DNA of 64,000 bases from the IMG/VR virus record IMGVR_UViG_3300009128_000008, positions 20,696 to 84,695 of that record; one strand, 5' to 3'. This stretch comes from a virus. The position numbers and the translations under genes were made by a program. The notes beneath the pieces are model-generated. The model had not been told where the DNA came from. It made no database searches and saw only the letters and a program-made list of their open reading frames with translations. This document shows positions 25,148 to 33,868 of this stretch, in pieces; position 1 is the first letter of the stretch, and the number at the start of each line of letters is the position of its first letter.

Positions 25148-25885
25148 TTAATACAAAAACCTTCCTACGTTGTTTAAAACCTGTCTTATAAACTCTGGAT
25201 TCTGTCCGCTTAAAATATTCTTGATAAAAGCAATCGATTGTCCCATTGCGGCTGATATCGGAGTCTGTTTTGAGGCCACTTCATGTTCATTTATAGCTAA
25301 TATTTTGCCCCGAAGATTTGTTATAGAATCAGTTTTACCAGCATCTGTCATTCGCTTCATGATAAACTTCACAACGCTGGCTATGCTTTTGCCTGCCATC
25401 ATCGGATCTCCCATCTCAATGACGGACTGGGCCATTTTAACAATCCGCGCATTAACAATAGAAGCCTCTTTATCAGAAAAATCATAATCTACAGATTGTA
25501 TTGTCTGGAGCAACGCCGCTTCTTCCGGATAATCAATATCTTCATGCACCGCGTCATCAAATGCGGACTTAAATTCCGACATAAAATCTTTAACCTTATC
25601 AGGAGCATTCTTATTTAGCCGCCTCATTAGTTCGGAATAGGTCAGTCTTGTGTTCTTTTTGTTATCAGACTCTTTGATAACGCCATATAAATCATTTAAG
25701 GCTTTCTTTCTCTTCTTTTTCTTCTTTTTCCTCTTATTTTTCATATGTTTAAACATTTCGACCTGAGCAAGGCGCTCCTCAGCAGCGGCACGAGTATCAT
25801 ATGTGCCTAAATTTCTGTCGGATCTAGAAAGCACTCTCCACTTTCCGCCCGGCAGTTTTTTTATATATGACCTTTTAACAATCAC
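25148..25885 (-). CDS. virion-operon protein with N-terminal 'GKWRV...NLGTYD' mini-domain, 245 aa
   Basis: The first ~47 residues (KLPGGKWRVLSRSDRNLGTY and AAAEERLAQVEMFKH) are a small alpha/beta module that recurs in unrelated phage and bacterial proteins. A Lys-rich stretch KNKRKKKKKKRKK follows (about 49-62), and the rest is helical. The start overlaps the stop of the upstream gene by 4 nt (ATGA). Role unknown. Confidence 0.6.
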   Translation of the reverse strand: MIVKRSYIKKLPGGKWRVLSRSDRNLGTYDTRAAAEERLAQVEMFKHMKNKRKKKKKKRKKALNDLYGVIKESDNKKNTRLTYSELMRRLNKNAPDKVKDFMSEFKSAFDDAVHEDIDYPEEAALLQTIQSVDYDFSDKEASIVNARIVKMAQSVIEMGDPMMAGKSIASVVKFIMKRMTDAGKTDSITNLRGKILAINEHEVASKQTPISAAMGQSIAFIKNILSGQNPEFIRQVLNNVGRFLY

Positions 25886-26220
25886 CTATGACGCCTCACA
25901 GTTCGTTCTTCATCCCAGTATACATCCTTCATTCTTAGTCCGCCATTTACCGGAACAATTGACACAATAGACCAACAATTAAGAAATACATGGTTCGATT
26001 TTCCTGTCCCTTTATCATAACACTCTACAACCAAGCAATCACCCATTAAATCTATTATCCTACCACGCACCACACTCTTTTGGTCCATATCACAATCACT
26101 GAACTTAAATGTAGTATGCGCATCGCCACAATACACTTCCACCATCTCATCTTGGAGGTAATGCATTATTGCCGCGCCATAAGAGCTTATTTCTACTACT
26201 GGAGATTTTGCTTTAGCCAT
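25882..26220 (-). CDS. hypothetical small beta-rich protein, 112 aa
   Basis: Strand-rich sequence (VRGRIIDLMGDCLVVECYDK, VFLNCWSIVSIVPVN), similar in outline to small SH3/Sm-like barrels, but no signature allows a family call. ATG overlaps the previous stop by one base; the C-terminus is basic (ERTVRRHR). Confidence 0.6.
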   Translation of the reverse strand: MAKAKSPVVEISSYGAAIMHYLQDEMVEVYCGDAHTTFKFSDCDMDQKSVVRGRIIDLMGDCLVVECYDKGTGKSNHVFLNCWSIVSIVPVNGGLRMKDVYWDEERTVRRHR

Positions 26221-28244
26221 TACATTATCCTATTCAGCGTAAATGCCCGTCTAGACCTATTCAATTGGTCAAAACTTGTTTCCGCACACTTAGAAATTAA
26301 CCCCGGAACCACTGTTGAGGTAATTTTTATTTTCTTATCACAATCTGTAATTATGCTTAATCCGTCCGAAACACAATCACACAATGCTTGCACGGCATCT
26401 ACTACAATTGTTTCGCTACCTAATACAGAACACTGCAGTTCTACCGTATTATCACTCGCTGAACTGTGAATAGAAACCTTGGCATCAGCAATTTTCATTA
26501 ACAAATCAGAAGCTACTCTAGCAAACTCCACCTTATTGAAAAATGATTCGGTTTCCGCCTCTATTTTAATTAGAACATCTGTGGTGGGAAGCTCTCTATT
26601 TAATATGCTATTTTTCACTATACTCTCCAACGGACCATTAGCCTCTCTGAACAAAGACTTTATAAATGACACAACCTCACCCCATATACCCTTTTCTGTA
26701 GTCTTATCCTCTTGTGGAACTAATTTTGCTGTGGATTTTCCTGTTTTTACATCTTTTAGTTCTTCTGGCGAATACTGATCATGCCACTCTTTAACGGCTG
26801 GTTTTCTTCCTGGGGGCGGTGCTGGTTGCGATACAATTCCCGATAATTGAGGTAATATTTTCTTAACAAAAGTATTATATAATGAAGTAACCTCACCAGA
26901 ATATCCCTTGATATTTGCGGTAAAATACTTATTCAAACCTAATACTACTGTAGCGCTCGTGGGATCGCCCGCTTCCATCCATTCCAAAGCCTTATCATAA
27001 CGGCCACCAATCAGCCTCCAATATCCCTCCGCACCATCTTCCGGGGTATCATAAGCTCTCCATTCTGCGCCTGTATGAGCATATTGTTTTCCGGAGCCGG
27101 TAAAGTCCGTTGTAGACATCACATAATAAGGCTTTCCAGACTTAATCCATGCTGGGAACGCCTTAATATTACCAACATTATTACAAGGCAATTTAATTGG
27201 ATTGCGCCCGCTCTCTAAAACAACTTGCGCCCACGCTACACCTAAAGTCTCGGCTGTTGGATCTTTTCCAAATGCCCTTCTATATCCCTCTCTTAAAACA
27301 TTAGCAAAACCAACCTCGCTCAAATGAGTCATCTTACGCGGGACTCGCTCTGCTAATTTGATAAGCTCGTCTTTTCTATTAGCATATACATTCATTATCT
27401 TCTGTAGCCGCAATTTATCTCGCGGTCTAACAGAAGTTCTTTGATCCATCACCCATACTCTTGCTTGGAAAGAAAATTGTGAGCCCGGCATTGCAAATCT
27501 ATCCGTCATAACCTGAATAATAGTTTCTCCGGCAGCAATATTGGGAGCCCTCTTATGCGGCTTTCTAACATCAGCCGTCATTAGAGTTCCATTAGCAATA
27601 GCTTCTTTTAGATTTTCGGCCAATAGTGCAATATTCTGGTCCGAAAACATTGCATCCATATATTCCGGCGACAAATCTGTAAGACCTTCTATCCGAGTAA
27701 AAAGCTCATCTGCCAATCTTTTCAATGGAGATCCTTCCGATAAGCCTCCCACTTCTATATCGGCCGCTGTCAATCCGCTATACCAAGAAAAATCTTTAAG
27801 CTTCTTTCCATAACTCTTTTGAAGCTCGATATCATAACTCTCGGGCATTACCTTTTTTATTTTATCAAGAAATCCGGGCTCTTCCATTTCTTTAAAAGTA
27901 TAATACCAAACTTTATTCGCATCGCCCTCTACTTTATGAATTTCTGTCCAGAGCTGTTTTGTAAGATCTTTAACTTCTTCTAATGCTTCTCCGTATGCAT
28001 TTACCTCGCCATCTCTAATAATCTCAGATAAGTTATTGATCTTTATTTCTAATTCTTCAACTATCTTACCTGTATATTCGGTTTCTTTATTTAATTTAGC
28101 AACTTCGGCTCTGTAGTCTGAGTCTGTTATTCTGCGTAAAAAATTCTTAAATCTGCGCAAAATTCCAGCGACTTTGACAACTTTTTTGTTATCAACGGCC
28201 TGTAATTCAATAGCAATTTTCCTTATCTCATCAGTATTATGCAT
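26220..28244 (-). CDS. virion protein with lysozyme-like domain, 674 aa
   Basis: N-terminal 330 residues are coiled coil. Residues about 325-480 hold a muramidase/glucosaminidase-like fold: ETLGVAWAQVVLESGR with the catalytic-type Glu near 341, NNVGNIKAFP (about 354-363), WRAYDTPEDGAEGYWRLIGG, RYDKALEW and NKYFTA, the pattern of glycan-cleaving lysozyme-like proteins (FlgJ/LysM-associated type). The C-terminal part after a Pro linker is a separate helical-beta domain. Such a domain in an internal virion protein would locally open peptidoglycan during DNA entry. ATG overlaps the upstream stop (ATGCATAA). The wall-lysis role is inferred. Confidence 0.65.
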   Translation of the reverse strand: MHNTDEIRKIAIELQAVDNKKVVKVAGILRRFKNFLRRITDSDYRAEVAKLNKETEYTGKIVEELEIKINNLSEIIRDGEVNAYGEALEEVKDLTKQLWTEIHKVEGDANKVWYYTFKEMEEPGFLDKIKKVMPESYDIELQKSYGKKLKDFSWYSGLTAADIEVGGLSEGSPLKRLADELFTRIEGLTDLSPEYMDAMFSDQNIALLAENLKEAIANGTLMTADVRKPHKRAPNIAAGETIIQVMTDRFAMPGSQFSFQARVWVMDQRTSVRPRDKLRLQKIMNVYANRKDELIKLAERVPRKMTHLSEVGFANVLREGYRRAFGKDPTAETLGVAWAQVVLESGRNPIKLPCNNVGNIKAFPAWIKSGKPYYVMSTTDFTGSGKQYAHTGAEWRAYDTPEDGAEGYWRLIGGRYDKALEWMEAGDPTSATVVLGLNKYFTANIKGYSGEVTSLYNTFVKKILPQLSGIVSQPAPPPGRKPAVKEWHDQYSPEELKDVKTGKSTAKLVPQEDKTTEKGIWGEVVSFIKSLFREANGPLESIVKNSILNRELPTTDVLIKIEAETESFFNKVEFARVASDLLMKIADAKVSIHSSASDNTVELQCSVLGSETIVVDAVQALCDCVSDGLSIITDCDKKIKITSTVVPGLISKCAETSFDQLNRSRRAFTLNRIM

Positions 28245-30336
28245 CCAAAATACCTTCAGCTATAGCTATAAATTTTAAGCTATCTTCTGGGCGTTTGTCT
28301 TCTATATATTCAGAATACTTTAACAACATTGAGGCGATTAGTTTTGGATTATTAGATTTTGCGGCCTTTACCAACAATTTAACAAACTCCTTATTCTCAG
28401 CATTTGTGGCAGGCTCAAATTCTATAACATCAGCGCCGCCTTCCTGCTGATAATGTTTCCATCCAGGAGAATGTTTTGTTCCTTTTTGCTCCTTGATTTT
28501 AACTCGACCTGGCGGCGGTGCCTCCGGCTCTCGATATTTAGGAGGAAATTCTGGAGAGACTTGGGTTCTTGGCACTCCCTCTTCCTCGGGAGCAGGCAAT
28601 GGTTCAAACACCGTCCCTGGCTCAGACTCTATTCCTGGATCAGACTCTACTTCTGTCTCTGATGCAGCAGGTATTTCTGGCGCCGGAGTGGTTGGAGCTG
28701 ATTCCCCAACAGTCTCTGGAGCCCATGACGACTCTGGAACTGTTTTTGGTGCATCCTCTTCCCCTAATCCAGTTTGATCTATCATAGTTAGTGCCATCTG
28801 CTCTAATTGCTTTGCCCAATTATATACTTCTTGTGGCGTAATATTTTGAGCCGATTTTGTTATTTGATCTACTAGTCTTTTTTGGGTCTCTACCTTAACT
28901 TCAGGGGGCGGTGGTGCTTCATAAGGCACTGTGAGTTCTTGAGACCTCTGTGTTCTTTGAATGGGTTCTGTTTCAGGTTCAGATCTTGGTGGTCGCGGGA
29001 TATCTACCTTAGCTGGAACTACTGGCGTCTCGCTAACCGGCTTTGGATGTTCAACTCTAACTGGCTGTCTCGGGCCCCTTTTCTTATACTGTTGAATAAG
29101 TCGTTTAAGCTCAGCAGAAGGCATCGCCCTATATTTAGAATAAGATTCTGCTTGTTCTGGTGCCGGGGGAAGCGGTACCGTTTCATCTTCTCTAGGATAT
29201 TCCTCTGGTATTTTTTCTGTTTGTGGCCACCGCCCCTTATACGGATCGTCAGATGGCCCTTCAGACGGTAATGGAGGTGGCCTAGGAATTCGCCTTGTAT
29301 AACCCTTGGGAACCGGCTCTTCTTCTCCAGCTAACTCGCCTGCCGGCATTTCACCTGGCGCAACCTCTCCTGAAGGCTCTATTAACTCAACATCTTCTTC
29401 GCCCACTTCTATCACTTCAGATTTCGGCGCCTCACCTTCCCCTGGAGCTGTCACTTCCTGTTGCGCCTCTTCCTCTGCTCTTTGCTCTTCTTTTTGAGCT
29501 TCGCGTCGAGCCTCTAATATGGGCACGGCTCTTGCTTGTATATGCTTCGCAAAGACATTGGCATATTTGGTACTAAATTTTGCTTGTTCCTCAGAAATCT
29601 TTTTAATGGTGTCCGTATAAGTAACAAGATCACCTTTCGCTACAGCCGCACTAAGTGTCTTGAGGTGAGCTTTAATCTTTTTTGCGGTCGAGTCTGCCAA
29701 AGAAATTAATGATTTGACAGCTATTTTGTATTTTCTATCTATAGGAGGTATAACTCTTTTTTCAACAAGGCCTTTAGTAAGTTTGTCAGTGATATAATCG
29801 AGAATGCCCGCCGTAGACACTTTGTCAGATGCTTTTATCTGCTGTAACATCTCCATTATCTCTTCGTCATCCTTGCCCATAGCCTTTATAGCTGCCAACA
29901 AGTTCAATAATTCCTGATCATCTTTGGTAGGCCCCTTTACTGCCGCCAATAATTCTTCATCCGTGCCAGTACCAAAATCCCCCAAATATTGTTTGCCAAA
30001 ATCTCTAACGGCTTGCTGGTGATGAGGCTGAACTCGTTGACCACTCATTACAATGGCTCTAAGTCTAAGATTAAGCTGCGCCAGTAATACAGCAAGATTA
30101 GCTGGGCGCTTATATTCTGCTTTCATGCTTTTAACAATAGAACTTATTTCGGTCGCCCACCGTTCCACATCATCATGTATTTTTTCTAATTGTTCAATCT
30201 TTTCGGCATAAGCTTCGTCGCCTCTTTCAGCCAACATTCGCCCCCAACCACCTGGCGTAAGAACTTTTCGCATCCAAATGCCAGGCCGCGCCGCAGTAAT
30301 AATAATAATCTCTTCATTTGTATAGTTTTGCATCAT
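28237..30336 (-). CDS. large Pro-rich virion-associated protein, 699 aa
   Basis: Helical N-terminal half (coiled coil from about 30 to 310), then an extended Pro/Glu-rich linker (about 310-620: repeats of EPEP, PPPLPSEGPSD), and a C-terminal hairpin MLLKYSEYIEDKRPEDSLKF. No enzyme motif. It follows a promoter-like site (30371-30397). The second ATG of ATGATG could be the start. Probably a portal-associated or internal protein. Confidence 0.6.
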   Translation of the reverse strand: MMQNYTNEEIIIITAARPGIWMRKVLTPGGWGRMLAERGDEAYAEKIEQLEKIHDDVERWATEISSIVKSMKAEYKRPANLAVLLAQLNLRLRAIVMSGQRVQPHHQQAVRDFGKQYLGDFGTGTDEELLAAVKGPTKDDQELLNLLAAIKAMGKDDEEIMEMLQQIKASDKVSTAGILDYITDKLTKGLVEKRVIPPIDRKYKIAVKSLISLADSTAKKIKAHLKTLSAAVAKGDLVTYTDTIKKISEEQAKFSTKYANVFAKHIQARAVPILEARREAQKEEQRAEEEAQQEVTAPGEGEAPKSEVIEVGEEDVELIEPSGEVAPGEMPAGELAGEEEPVPKGYTRRIPRPPPLPSEGPSDDPYKGRWPQTEKIPEEYPREDETVPLPPAPEQAESYSKYRAMPSAELKRLIQQYKKRGPRQPVRVEHPKPVSETPVVPAKVDIPRPPRSEPETEPIQRTQRSQELTVPYEAPPPPEVKVETQKRLVDQITKSAQNITPQEVYNWAKQLEQMALTMIDQTGLGEEDAPKTVPESSWAPETVGESAPTTPAPEIPAASETEVESDPGIESEPGTVFEPLPAPEEEGVPRTQVSPEFPPKYREPEAPPPGRVKIKEQKGTKHSPGWKHYQQEGGADVIEFEPATNAENKEFVKLLVKAAKSNNPKLIASMLLKYSEYIEDKRPEDSLKFIAIAEGILDA

Positions 30337-30370
30337 AAACCCTCAAAAAGACACACCAACACCACTAATC

Positions 30371-30397
30371 AATATAATATAATAATATGCCTGTCAA
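30371..30397 (-). promoter_or_regulatory. promoter candidate in the portal-downstream gap
   Basis: Minus strand: consensus TTGACA (30397-30392), 15-nt spacer, TATATT (30376-30371), in the 82-nt gap after the portal stop, and GAGGG before the next ATG. The -35 is exact; spacing is shorter than the usual 17. Confidence 0.5.
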
Positions 30398-30418
30398 ACA
30401 TCAAATTATATTGTATGA

Positions 30419-32278
30419 TTAAATTGCCGGAACCTCTCCTCCGCCACCTTCTGCAGCAGCCGCGGGAGCCTCAGCGGCCTCACCACCGCCCCCTTCCATT
30501 GGAGGCATTTCAGGAGGGGCGCCTAAATCTGGAGGTGCTCCTGGGGGCATACCGGGCAATCCCATATCGCCCATTCCAGCTTCTTCACCGCCAACACCCT
30601 CTCCACCAGCAGCTTCACCAGGTAATGGTTGTTCCGCGGGCTCTTGAATCTCATCATCAGGGCCTAAAGAGCGCAATTCATTAAGATCCATCTTGGCCAT
30701 AATCTCACTTTCCTTCGCCATAATCTGTTCTTCGATGGATTCTTCTTTAATTCTCCTAACTTCATCCTCCCAATCCAAGCCCATGGATCTATAGAGAGTC
30801 TGTAGTGATGCTTTCTTTGTCTCACCCTGCACTACTAATTGAGATAAAGCTTGAATGTAGTCAGTTGTGTCAAACAATGACATATGATTCCACTCGACCT
30901 CGGGAACAATCAAGACTTTTTCGCCATCGGTATATTCATAAAAATCATTAATCTTAGAAATCGGAGCAAAAATCTTTCTTCGCAACCAAGCAGACAACAT
31001 ATTTCTAAATTGCATGTAACGCTGACGCAAAACATCAAGGGTCACACCACCATTAGCATAAGTAACATCCGCTCCGCCGTCCATTAATACCTGAGGAACC
31101 AACAGCCCGATATAAATTTCTTTCATTAACTGTGTAACATCATTAGCAATATCTATAATTGCGCCTTGAGCACCAATACGTTCTACAACAACTTGTTCAT
31201 GACAGAAAATCTTAAAATCTTTATCATATTGTGCGCTCTCCCAAAGCTCACGCCATGCCTCTAGATCTGCCGGAGATGGTTTATAACTTTCTCCGCCCAC
31301 CTTAATTAAAGTAACGGGATTTATTAAATTATAAGCCTGAGCAAACTTAGACTCTCTTAATAGGTCAAACAACATTAACTGGCGGAAACACGATACCACC
31401 AATCCAGTTCCCCTAATTTCGTAAGGACTAATCTTCCTGGCTAAATGAGAAGCGTAAAAATTACTTAACGGAATATTCTCGCCACGCTTCACATGCTCTA
31501 TAATACTTTGATCTAATCGTTTCCTTTGCTGAACATCCGCCGGCCGATTAGAAGTTACAATTCTTTTGAGATTCTCATCAGGACGCAAACTAATAATGGG
31601 CTCTCCAGCTACAACAGAATGCTTAACAACGATATAATCTGGGTTTTGTATAATCAGTCTATCCCATTTTCCAGCATTTTCATCAATTTCCGCATAAACA
31701 AATGCCTCGCCAAGAGTCCAATATTCTTGAGCAAGTTGGGTACACACATTCATAAGATCGATCTCTTCCGCCATATTAGCGAAAAAATCCTCAATCTTTT
31801 TATTTTTACATCTAATATTTAGTTTAGAAATTGGATATGTTGAATGTAATGATATAGCATTTTGTACAATAGGATTTAAAGCAAAAAACGCTCTACACCA
31901 AGCGTTAATTGTTGCCCTATCTCGCGGCAAGTTTAGATTACTAGTTAGCCAAAGAGGGCTATAGATCTCCGGAACCTGACGGACAGCTCCACCAGGACCG
32001 CGAAAACTATTAGTACCAGCGGCCCCACCAGCTCCTAAAGAAGAAGTCTGTGCATATTTTCTAAAAGAAGAAGATACAGCATGGCTCGCCTCAGTTGTTC
32101 CAAATCTACCTGGAATTTGATACTGACCAGAACTACCCTCTTCTCGATACTGACCGCTAGCAACCTCATCATCTAAAACCGTCCTTCTATAAGGGGTAAC
32201 AGACGTTGCCATTTTGCGGGTAGCTACAGGCGCAACTGACCTTCTACGCATAAATCTTTCGGAATTTGTTTCTACCAT
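30419..32278 (-). CDS. portal protein (putative)
   Basis: 619 aa. The middle, about 110-510, carries the expected portal features: a long helix region NPIVQNAISLHSTYPISKLN, LGEAFVYAEIDENAGKWDRL, a stem region DLMRE..AYNLINPVTLIKVGG, IYIGLLVPQVLMDG, and a wing-like RQRYMQFRNMLSAWLRRKIF before an acidic region and a Gly/Pro/Ala low-complexity tail (about 550-619). N-terminal 90 residues are low-complexity. Position directly upstream of the internal-protein and protease genes, and next to the terminase with a lone PhoH gene between, supports the call. SD AGGAAC five bases before ATG. Confidence 0.75.
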   Translation of the reverse strand: MVETNSERFMRRRSVAPVATRKMATSVTPYRRTVLDDEVASGQYREEGSSGQYQIPGRFGTTEASHAVSSSFRKYAQTSSLGAGGAAGTNSFRGPGGAVRQVPEIYSPLWLTSNLNLPRDRATINAWCRAFFALNPIVQNAISLHSTYPISKLNIRCKNKKIEDFFANMAEEIDLMNVCTQLAQEYWTLGEAFVYAEIDENAGKWDRLIIQNPDYIVVKHSVVAGEPIISLRPDENLKRIVTSNRPADVQQRKRLDQSIIEHVKRGENIPLSNFYASHLARKISPYEIRGTGLVVSCFRQLMLFDLLRESKFAQAYNLINPVTLIKVGGESYKPSPADLEAWRELWESAQYDKDFKIFCHEQVVVERIGAQGAIIDIANDVTQLMKEIYIGLLVPQVLMDGGADVTYANGGVTLDVLRQRYMQFRNMLSAWLRRKIFAPISKINDFYEYTDGEKVLIVPEVEWNHMSLFDTTDYIQALSQLVVQGETKKASLQTLYRSMGLDWEDEVRRIKEESIEEQIMAKESEIMAKMDLNELRSLGPDDEIQEPAEQPLPGEAAGGEGVGGEEAGMGDMGLPGMPPGAPPDLGAPPEMPPMEGGGGEAAEAPAAAAEGGGGEVPAI

Positions 32279-32333
32279 TTCGTTCCTATATATTTTAAAA
32301 CCTTACCTAAAGACCTAAATATTGATATTGATT

Positions 32334-32362
32334 ATCATAACTTGGCCTGTTCGCACCGTAAA
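32334..32362 (-). promoter_or_regulatory. promoter candidate for the portal operon
   Basis: Minus strand TTTACG, spacer 17, TATGAT, in the 258-nt divergent gap between the portal and PhoH genes, about 60 nt before the portal start. The gap also contains an imperfect dyad (ACATG...CATGT, 32389-32412) and AAGGAG at about 32494 that is too far from the PhoH ATG to serve it. Confidence 0.4.
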
Positions 32363-32536
32363 ATGTAGGCATTAAAACTCGACATGTATTAATTAAAATG
32401 CATGTATGTAGAGTGTTTTATATCGATATTGGATAAACTATGACAAATAATTTTCTAAAACAAAACATTACATAAGCTATATAACACAAGCAGAAGGAGT
32501 TAAAACAACAAAACCCTACAAAGATAGACGCAAAAT

Positions 32537-33868
32537 ATGAAATATACATATGTACTAGATACCTCTGTAATAATTTATGACCCCTATTGTGTAGAAAAAT
32601 TTCCAGATTCAAATATAATACTCCAAGTGTTCGTTCTAAACGAATTGGATAAAATTAAAAAGATGTCAAGTGATGCTGGGAAAAATGCTCGCACATTTAT
32701 TCGTCTGTTAGATGAAATATGCGGCAACGGCAAATTACATAAAGGCGTAAAGCTACAGAACAAATCAATTATTAAAGTAGACACAACACAGCATGATGTG
32801 TCTAAATTTGGAGACACCGGATACGTAGACAATCAAATACTATCTTGCGCAAATTCTCTGTCTAAAAAACTCAGAGGAACCAGGGTTGTATTGATTAGCA
32901 AGGATATTAATCTTCGCGTACGGGCTCAATCTTTTAATATTGCAGCCGAAGATTATGAAAAAGACGGAATAAAAATTAGAAAAAGAAACGACAGATTATA
33001 TTCTGGCGTGGTTACAATAGAAAGCCCTGTATTAAGCGGAGAATTGTGTAATGAAAAATTTCTAGAGTGTAAAAAACACCCAGAACTAAAAAACATATTA
33101 CCAAATGAATGCGTACACTTTGCCGACAAGTACGGAAATGGAAACACTCTTGGAAGAAGATCTGGTGGTGATATTAATATTGTTCGAGATAATGACCTTT
33201 GGACAATAAATACCAGAAATAAAGAACAAGCATTCGCGGCCGATCTCCTATTAGATCCCGATATTTCGCTTGTATCATTAATAGGAAAAGCAGGCACAGG
33301 AAAAACTTTGCTCTCAATAGCCGCGGGATTAGAATTATTAATAAATCAAAAAATATATAATAAATTTATAATATATCGACCAATGCAAGCAGTTGGTAAC
33401 GAGTTGGGATATCTACCGGGTAATATGGAAGAAAAGCTTGAGCCTTGGATGGAAGCTATTAAAGACAGCTTGGATTATTTAACATCATTCAAAAAGAAAA
33501 GGCGAGGCAAAAAAGCGGCCATTAAAGATAATTGGCGAGATAATCTTGGACAATATTCTGATAGTATCTTTTTGGAGCCAATAACTTACATTCGGGGTAG
33601 AAGTATTCCAAATGCCTATATGATGATAGATGAAGCTCAGAATTTGTCTAAGAGCGAAATCAAAACCGTCCTTACCCGCGTTGGTCCTGGTACAAAAATA
33701 GTGCTTACAGGAGATATTGAGCAAACAGATGGACCGCACCTAGATGCCATAAATAATGGATTAACTCATGTTGCATCTGCCTTTAGAAGCTCAACATTAT
33801 CCGGACATATAACGCTAATAAAGGGTGAGAGAAGCAAGCTGGCAACTGAAGCCTCAAATATTTTATAA
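32537..33868 (+). CDS. PIN-PhoH ATPase (PhoH2-type)
   Basis: 443 aa. N-terminal PIN ribonuclease domain: YVLDTSVIIYDP (Asp8), FVLNELDKIK (about 32-41), GYVDNQILSC, VVLISKDINLRVRA with the acidic cluster Asp. C-terminal PhoH ATPase: LIGKAGTGKTLL (Walker A, about 247-258), RPMQAVGNELGYLPG, and MMIDEAQN (Walker B, about 361), TGDIEQ. PIN-PhoH proteins act as RNA helicase/nuclease pairs. The only plus-strand gene among the head genes. Its stop directly abuts the terminase stop with no terminator, so the mRNAs may overlap. No close SD; AAGGAG is 40 nt upstream. Confidence 0.92.
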   Translation: MKYTYVLDTSVIIYDPYCVEKFPDSNIILQVFVLNELDKIKKMSSDAGKNARTFIRLLDEICGNGKLHKGVKLQNKSIIKVDTTQHDVSKFGDTGYVDNQILSCANSLSKKLRGTRVVLISKDINLRVRAQSFNIAAEDYEKDGIKIRKRNDRLYSGVVTIESPVLSGELCNEKFLECKKHPELKNILPNECVHFADKYGNGNTLGRRSGGDINIVRDNDLWTINTRNKEQAFAADLLLDPDISLVSLIGKAGTGKTLLSIAAGLELLINQKIYNKFIIYRPMQAVGNELGYLPGNMEEKLEPWMEAIKDSLDYLTSFKKKRRGKKAAIKDNWRDNLGQYSDSIFLEPITYIRGRSIPNAYMMIDEAQNLSKSEIKTVLTRVGPGTKIVLTGDIEQTDGPHLDAINNGLTHVASAFRSSTLSGHITLIKGERSKLATEASNIL

